NCBI GenBank assembly: GCA_903642265.1
Contig: CAHJWN010000039.1
Coordinates: 1-36,718, forward strand
Source of the DNA: Acidobacteriaceae bacterium
Lineage (GTDB): Bacteria; Acidobacteriota; Terriglobia; Terriglobales; Acidobacteriaceae
Length of the DNA: 36,718 bases
Direction: 5' to 3'
Shown: one piece after another, positions 32,791 through 36,718 of the stretch
Numbering within the stretch: the first letter of the stretch is position 1
How the letters are laid out: each line of letters starts with the position of its first letter
Notes under the pieces: model-generated
Seen by the model: the letters and a program-made list of their open reading frames with translations, nothing else
Database searches by the model: none
What the model was told of the DNA's origin: nothing
Position numbers and translations under genes: made by a program

Positions 32791-33524
32791 AGACGATTCA
32801 GCGTCCGCGCGCTGGCCAGCCGCCGCTCCAGATGCCGCTCCAGCAGTTCCACCGCAAAGCGCCTTAGATCCGCTGCTCGCCCTCGCGGGAACTCTTCCAT
32901 TGCAAGCTCCCCCAGCGGCGTCCTGAAGATCCGCTTCGCCAGCGCTGCCGACTCAGCCGAAAGCGGCACCGAGCCCGGCCGCCGATCATCGGCACAGGTC
33001 ATGCCATCGCTCGTCGTCGAATAGTAAAGCGTCCCTCCCTGCAGGTACTCACCACAAACGACGCAGTGCGCCAGCTCCGGCATCCACCCCATCAGGCGGT
33101 TCATCCACAGTGCGAAGTAGAGCACCGGAAGCCACACCCTTCCGACTTGCAACTCCCCCAGCACCGACAAAACCAGCCGGAATATCGGGTCATCTGGAGC
33201 CTGCTCCGGCAGCGCCTCTTCAATCGTCTCTGCCACAAGTTGCAACGCAGCCGTCCGGGCGTAATCAATTGGTTGGGAGAGTGGCGACGAGAGAATTTCG
33301 AACGCATCCAGTCTCATCAGTTCCTGCCGTGGCCGCTCCGCATAGCTTGCCCGAACATACGTCATCGGTTCAAGCGCACCACCGAAGCGGCGACGTGACC
33401 GCATCGCATGCCGGGCAACGCCCTTGATCCGGCCTTGCTCTCTCGTGAATAAACTCACCAAGAGGTCTGCCTCAAGGAAAGGCCAGGTGCGCAGAACGAT
33501 CGCTTCACCTGTCCTCTGGATCAT
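32787..33524 (-). CDS. recO: DNA repair protein RecO
   Basis: Recombination mediator that binds single-stranded DNA and loads RecA with RecR in gap repair. The N-terminal OB-fold opening (EAIVLRTWPFLEADLLVSLFTREQGRIKGVARHAMRS, residues 6-42) is typical. In the C-terminal zinc region only three of the usual four Cys are present: CVVC followed by MTCADD, where the last Cys of the second pair is Asp. ATG 33524 (245 aa) is preferred because GAGG sits eight bases upstream; a GTG at 33551 would add nine residues. Translational coupling to the membrane glycosyltransferase follows (ATGA). Confidence 0.93.
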   Translation of the reverse strand: MIQRTGEAIVLRTWPFLEADLLVSLFTREQGRIKGVARHAMRSRRRFGGALEPMTYVRASYAERPRQELMRLDAFEILSSPLSQPIDYARTAALQLVAETIEEALPEQAPDDPIFRLVLSVLGELQVGRVWLPVLYFALWMNRLMGWMPELAHCVVCGEYLQGGTLYYSTTSDGMTCADDRRPGSVPLSAESAALAKRIFRTPLGELAMEEFPRGRAADLRRFAVELLERHLERRLASARTLNRL

Positions 33525-33566
33525 CTCGTACGCCTCAAATTGATGGTTCACACAACCGCTGAAAGA

Positions 33567-33596
33567 AAGACGCGCAACCGTAAGGCTGCGCGTCTT
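33567..33596 (-). terminator. Hairpin terminator after the ferredoxin gene
   Basis: AAGACGCGCA (33567-33576) and TGCGCGTCTT (33587-33596) form a perfect 10-bp stem, extended inside by two pairs around a GTAA loop. On the minus strand it is followed by TCTTTC. It lies 28 bases past the ferredoxin stop codon and before recO, so it should end the ferredoxin transcript. Confidence 0.82.
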
Positions 33597-33624
33597 CTAT
33601 TTGCAAAGAACCTGGTACTGAGGC

Positions 33625-33885
33625 TTACCGCCCGAAATGCTCGGAGTTCTTCGTCTGGTACTCCGCCCACTTCTCCGGAAGGTCGTCGCCGGCGTAGATC
33701 GCCGACACCGGGCACACCGGAACGCAAGCACCACAGTCAATGCATTCCACTGGATCGATGAAGAGCTGCTCAGCTTCGCCGTAGCCCGTCTCGTCCTTCT
33801 TGGGGTGGATGCAGTCTACCGGACAAGCATCGACGCAGGCTGAATCCTTCGTTCCGATGCATGGTTCCGCAATTACGTATGCCAT
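33625..33885 (-). CDS. fdxA: FdxA-type seven-iron ferredoxin
   Basis: Small electron carrier of 86 aa. Cysteines are at 9, 17, 21, 25, 48, 51, 54 and 58. By analogy with Azotobacter ferredoxin I, Cys9, 17 and 58 would hold a [3Fe-4S] cluster, and Cys21, 48, 51 and 54 a [4Fe-4S] cluster; position 12, the extra Cys of eight-iron types, is Thr. The pattern EPCIGTKDSACVDACPVDC is that of FdxA proteins in many aerobes. It has a strong ribosome binding site (AGGAGAAG before ATG 33885) and its own terminator, so it is probably monocistronic. Confidence 0.93.
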   Translation of the reverse strand: MAYVIAEPCIGTKDSACVDACPVDCIHPKKDETGYGEAEQLFIDPVECIDCGACVPVCPVSAIYAGDDLPEKWAEYQTKNSEHFGR

Positions 33886-33924
33886 TAAAATCTTCTCCTG
33901 ATGTCGTTTGGAACTAACTTTCTG

Positions 33925-33930
33925 ATTCTA
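33925..33930 (-). promoter_or_regulatory. Candidate -10 element for fdxA (TAGAAT)
   Basis: On the minus strand TAGAAT matches five of six -10 consensus bases. It lies about 40 bases before the fdxA ATG, giving a leader of about 31 bases that contains the AGGAG site. No good -35 is seen. Confidence 0.35.
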
Positions 33931-33976
33931 GCAGCAGACCACTGCCCGCAATGTATCGCCGCAACGTCCCGACCGT

Positions 33977-34849
33977 TTACTTGGATGCAGCGCGAGTTGC
34001 AGCAAATTCGGCCGGAGTCGGTATCGGCTCGAGATTCCGCCCTGCGAACAACTCGACGAACACATGCTTCATCTCGCCAAAGATCAAGCCATTGGTTGCC
34101 AGGACCTCGCGGCTGTCCAGCGTAAAGTCCCCACCATCGAAATGCGTGATCGTTCCGCCAGCCTCCTGCACCATCAGCACGCCAGCGGACGTGTCCCAAG
34201 GATTCAAGTTGAACTCCCAATAGCCGTCGATGCGGCCGCAGGCCACATACGCCAAGTCAAGACCGGCCGACCCGGCTCGCCGCACACCATGCGACCGCAG
34301 CGTGATCTCGTGGTAGAAGTGCACGTTCGGGCTACGGTGCCGCTTCTGGCTTGGAAAGCCTGTCGCGGTCAAAGACTCGCCCATCGTCGCAATCTTCGAC
34401 ACCTTCATCTGCTTGCCGTTCAGCCATGCTCCGCGCCCGCGTTCGGCCACAAACATCTCGTCGCGCAGCGGGTCGTAGATTACGCCAGCCACAATCTCCC
34501 CGTCCGCTTCAGCCGCAAGTCCAAGCGGGCGATGCTCAAGGCCAAGGATCACGCAGAAAGCTGGAAACCCATGCGCGAAGTTGGTCGTTCCATCCAGCGG
34601 ATCGACGTACCACCGGTACTCGCTTTCCAATCGGTCGCGGGTTCCCTCTTCGCCGTAGATTCCATGGTGCGGAAACGCCGCCTTCAACCGCTCGACGATC
34701 AACTTCTCGCTCGCGCGGTCCGCCTCGGTCACAAGGTCGACATCACCCTTGTACTCCGTGGCAACGCCCTTCTCATAGAATCCGCGGAGTAACGCTCCAG
34801 CTTGGCGCGCAATGCCTTCAGCAACGTGGGCAAACTCAAATTTCTTCAT
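33977..34849 (-). CDS. Inositol monophosphatase family phosphatase (SuhB-like)
   Basis: Mg2+-dependent, Li+-sensitive sugar-phosphatase superfamily member of 290 aa. All metal-site motifs are visible: TEADRASE (about residues 41-48), GEEGT (about 66-70), WYVDPLDGTTNFAHG (about 80-94, two Asp ligands) and NPWDTSAGVLMVQEAGG (about 217-233). Substrate could be inositol-1-phosphate, a nucleotide such as PAP, or fructose-1,6-bisphosphate, and sequence alone does not decide. A TAGTCT hexamer lies six bases before the ATG and there is no ribosome binding site, so the gene may have its own leaderless promoter although it follows the VWA gene by only 29 bases. Confidence 0.9.
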   Translation of the reverse strand: MKKFEFAHVAEGIARQAGALLRGFYEKGVATEYKGDVDLVTEADRASEKLIVERLKAAFPHHGIYGEEGTRDRLESEYRWYVDPLDGTTNFAHGFPAFCVILGLEHRPLGLAAEADGEIVAGVIYDPLRDEMFVAERGRGAWLNGKQMKVSKIATMGESLTATGFPSQKRHRSPNVHFYHEITLRSHGVRRAGSAGLDLAYVACGRIDGYWEFNLNPWDTSAGVLMVQEAGGTITHFDGGDFTLDSREVLATNGLIFGEMKHVFVELFAGRNLEPIPTPAEFAATRAASK

Positions 34850-34855
34850 AGCACT

Positions 34856-34861
34856 AGACTA
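34856..34861 (-). promoter_or_regulatory. Candidate leaderless -10 element TAGTCT
   Basis: On the minus strand TAGTCT is followed by exactly six bases and then ATG 34849. It fits TANNNT but is a weak match to the full consensus. Confidence 0.3.
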
Positions 34862-34878
34862 CAGCCGCGCTCGCCAAG

Positions 34879-35877
34879 CTATTGGTTCTCGCCAAAGTAC
34901 GATTTCCGGTATCGCAGGTCGTACTTATCGCCTACAGACGCATCCTTCAGGCGAATGGATACAGTCCGAAGCGTGCTTTCGCCTTCAAGTTTTGGGTCGC
35001 GTTGCGGAGCATAGTACCCCAGTAGATACTGCGTCCGCAGATCATCCGACACATGCCGCAGGGCTGGTTCTAGATCCTTCGGATCCGAGACGTAGTAGTA
35101 CTTGCCCCCCGTATCATCCGCCATTTGGATCAGCGCATGCTCACCGCCTGTGTTGCGCCCCGCATCTGCATACACCGGTACGATGATCAGCGAGTACACC
35201 ATGGCACCGGCCCGCTGTGCCTCCTCAAGCGCTTGCGTGTAGTGCGACCCCTTCACCGTGTCGTTGCCGTCCGTAATCAGCACGATCACGCGCCTGCGGA
35301 CCTCCGGTGCCTGAACAGTAGCGGACGGACGGCCAGCGGATGAAACCGCGTGCGTCTCGCCCAAACGCTGCGAAGCAAGGTAGATCGCGTTATAAAGTGC
35401 GGTAGCGTCCCCACGCTCCAGCATTGAAAATCCGGAGTCGATCCGCTTTATGTTGTTGGTAAATGGAACGATCTCGCGCACGGTATCGGCGAAGTCCATG
35501 AGATCGATCTCGTCCTGGTCGCGGACCAGCGCCTTTACGAAGTGCTTAGCCGCGTTGCGCTCAAGATTTTCATCCCGCAACACACTTTCGCTCGCGTCAA
35601 TCGCCAGCACAATCGACAACGGTGTCGTAGTAGAACGCTCGAACACGGCAATTTTTTGCGGCTTCCCGTCTTCAGTCAGAATGAAATCGTCGACCGTCAA
35701 CCCACCTATCGGCGCTCCATGCCCATCCGCAACGTTCAGTGGAATATTGACCAAACGGGTCTGTACTTTGAGCGTAGGCACCTGTGAAGCCGCCGGTGCT
35801 TTGCGCTCGATCGGCGCCTGCGCACTCGCGCGACATAGAAGAACTCCAAAAACAAGTATCGCGGCGAGAAACTTCAT
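34879..35877 (-). CDS. Secreted VWFA-related protein (acidobacterial type)
   Basis: 332-aa exported protein. The signal peptide (MKFLAAILVFGVLLCRASAQ) is followed by NIPLNVADGHGAPIGGLTVDDFILTEDGKPQ (about residues 45-75) and a von Willebrand A domain (about 85-275). The metal-ion adhesion site is intact: DASES (about 94-98), a Thr in the DATALYNAIYLAS loop, and ITDGND. The C-terminal LLGYYAP--- stretch and arrangement match the VWFA-related domain family common in Acidobacteriota. It probably binds a protein partner outside the cytoplasm. Its ATG overlaps the moaE stop codon (ATGA), an odd link to cofactor genes. Confidence 0.88.
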   Translation of the reverse strand: MKFLAAILVFGVLLCRASAQAPIERKAPAASQVPTLKVQTRLVNIPLNVADGHGAPIGGLTVDDFILTEDGKPQKIAVFERSTTTPLSIVLAIDASESVLRDENLERNAAKHFVKALVRDQDEIDLMDFADTVREIVPFTNNIKRIDSGFSMLERGDATALYNAIYLASQRLGETHAVSSAGRPSATVQAPEVRRRVIVLITDGNDTVKGSHYTQALEEAQRAGAMVYSLIIVPVYADAGRNTGGEHALIQMADDTGGKYYYVSDPKDLEPALRHVSDDLRTQYLLGYYAPQRDPKLEGESTLRTVSIRLKDASVGDKYDLRYRKSYFGENQ

Positions 35878-36344
35878 CCCAGTGGCACCGGCACAACCAC
35901 GGGAACAATCTCCTCGGGAAAGGGCTCGCCATCAGCCCAGACCGCGCCATCCACGAAGTGCTCTTTCTTCCAGATCGGCACCGTCTTCTTCAACGTGTCG
36001 ATCAACCAGCGGCAAGCATCGAAGGCGGCCCCGCGATGCGCGGATGCTACCGCGATCAGCACACTGGTCTCACCAATCTCGAGCTTTCCCAAACGATGAA
36101 CCAGCACGACGTCTCTGATCGCAAATTGCTTTTTCGCCTGTGCAACCAGCCCGCGCATCTGATCCAGCGCCATGGGTTCGTATGCTTCGTACAGGAGATA
36201 CATCGTTTGCCGTCCCCGCGTGTTGTTGCGCACAACGCCGTCAAATAGCACCACGGCGCCATCCGGTCCAGCCTTGATCCCCGCAAGCAGTTCGTCGGCG
36301 GGAATCTCCGACCTGATCAACTCCACCCTTCCTTCGCTGGTCAT
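35874..36344 (-). CDS. moaE: Molybdopterin synthase catalytic subunit MoaE
   Basis: Large subunit that uses the MoaD thiocarboxylate to turn cPMP into molybdopterin. Conserved blocks are GAVVLFDGVVRNNTRGR (about residues 28-44), LVHRLGKLEIGETSVLIAVASAHR (about 81-104) and IDTLKKTVPIWKKEHFVDGAVW (about 114-135), which holds the active-site lysines. Length (156 aa) is normal. It starts 16 bases after the moaD stop and overlaps the VWA gene start. Confidence 0.95.
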   Translation of the reverse strand: MTSEGRVELIRSEIPADELLAGIKAGPDGAVVLFDGVVRNNTRGRQTMYLLYEAYEPMALDQMRGLVAQAKKQFAIRDVVLVHRLGKLEIGETSVLIAVASAHRGAAFDACRWLIDTLKKTVPIWKKEHFVDGAVWADGEPFPEEIVPVVVPVPLG

Positions 36345-36360
36345 CGCTTATAAAGTCCTT

Positions 36361-36612
36361 CTAAACTCCGCCACTCACCGGCGGCATTAACGCGATCTCG
36401 TCAGAGTCGTCCAGTACGGTCGAGCCAGTTGCGTATTCGCGATTTACAGCCACCGCTAGGCAGCTCCAGACCGCCTCTTGAACATTAGACGCGCGCACGC
36501 GCAGAAGGCGAAGCGCATCATCTACGCAAGCACCTTCGACCAACTGCAAGCGCTCCCGATCGCAACCGATCAGGTCCTTAAGAAGGCCGAAGTAGAGCAT
36601 CTCAACTTGCAT
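36361..36612 (-). CDS. moaD: Molybdopterin synthase sulfur carrier subunit MoaD (ends Gly-Gly-Val)
   Basis: Ubiquitin-like sulfur carrier of 83 aa. It starts MLYFGLLKDLIG and has VAVNREYATGSTVLDDSDEIALMPPVSGG near the end, the beta-grasp pattern that normally ends in Gly-Gly for adenylation and thiocarboxylation by MoeB. Here the codons read GGC-GGA-GTT-TAG, adding a terminal Val after the Gly-Gly. Unless the Val is removed or the start/stop is mis-sequenced, the carrier could not be activated. There is no clear ribosome binding site; TATCCT lies seven bases before the ATG. It is followed closely by moaE. Confidence 0.9.
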   Translation of the reverse strand: MQVEMLYFGLLKDLIGCDRERLQLVEGACVDDALRLLRVRASNVQEAVWSCLAVAVNREYATGSTVLDDSDEIALMPPVSGGV

Positions 36613-36619
36613 TGTTAGC

Positions 36620-36625
36620 AGGATA
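36620..36625 (-). promoter_or_regulatory. Candidate leaderless -10 element of moaD (TATCCT)
   Basis: On the minus strand TATCCT is followed by seven bases and then the moaD ATG. It matches four of six -10 consensus bases. The region beyond it to the window end shows no gene. Confidence 0.3.
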
Positions 36626-36718
36626 TATGGCTCACTTCGTTGGTCGCTTATCCCTTGCTATTGATTTCTTTTGCTGTTTGTCGTGGTACTGCCCCAGGAG
36701 TTCTCGCCCTTTCGCCGC

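Overview
The window is a GC-rich (roughly 55-60% by eye), densely packed bacterial chromosome segment. It carries LPS-export genes, so the cell is Gram-negative. Several families are typical of Acidobacteriota: a VWFA-related secreted protein, a very long LptC/LptA-type protein, a CHASE2 adenylate cyclase paired with a DUF928-like protein, a DUF4254 protein, and a DedA-rhodanese fusion. I infer a member of class Terriglobia (Granulicella/Edaphobacter/Terriglobus-like). This is inference from gene content, not a database match. I see no transposase, integrase, phage gene, tRNA, rRNA or CRISPR array, so this looks like ordinary chromosomal backbone with some accessory cassettes.

Layout. 1-3.4 kb: lptB and a giant lptC/lptA-like gene, translationally coupled, with a degenerate 21-bp tandem repeat just upstream. 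3.6-5.4 kb: an unknown 217-aa protein, an orphan nuoI, and a secreted protein with a molybdopterin-oxidoreductase-like fold. 5.7-9.3 kb: a UbiD-family decarboxylase, a TonB-C-domain protein and a DedA-rhodanese fusion. 9.3-12.9 kb: dps with a perfect hairpin terminator, and a tolC-emrA pair with no inner-membrane pump gene. 13.1-18.3 kb: xylulokinase-like FGGY kinase, a GT9 glycosyltransferase divergent from a DUF4254 protein, a TPR protein and a YvcK/CofD-like protein. 18.5-22.3 kb: a sugar cassette of Tat-exported GH32 hydrolase, sugar porter and ketose 3-epimerase-like protein. 22.4-26.0 kb: a tight cassette of CHASE2-adenylate cyclase, DUF928-like secreted protein and MBL-fold phosphodiesterase-like hydrolase. 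26.2-28.1 kb: a secreted protein with two GlcG/HbpS-like domains and a 45-aa cysteine-motif ORF. 28.1-33.5 kb: recO, a GT39-like membrane glycosyltransferase, glyQ and glyS as one overlapping run. 33.6-36.6 kb: a seven-iron ferredoxin, an inositol-monophosphatase-family enzyme, a VWA protein, moaE and moaD.

How they work together. The left end and the GT9/DUF4254/GT39 genes serve envelope polysaccharide assembly and export. The GH32 cassette would release fructose or glucose from sucrose or fructan outside the cell, import it and epimerise the ketose. The cyclase cassette could be a self-contained cyclic-nucleotide module, with a sensor-synthase and a candidate phosphodiesterase in one transcript. 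moaD and moaE make molybdopterin synthase.

Two cross-cutting observations stand out. First, several genes without a Shine-Dalgarno site have a TANNNT hexamer exactly 6-7 bases before the start codon, which is the signature of leaderless transcripts. Second, the predicted MoaD ends Gly-Gly-Val instead of the Gly-Gly needed for thiocarboxylation. I see no single clearly novel defence or mobile system. The most promising candidate for a little-described unit is the CHASE2 cyclase/DUF928/MBL cassette.
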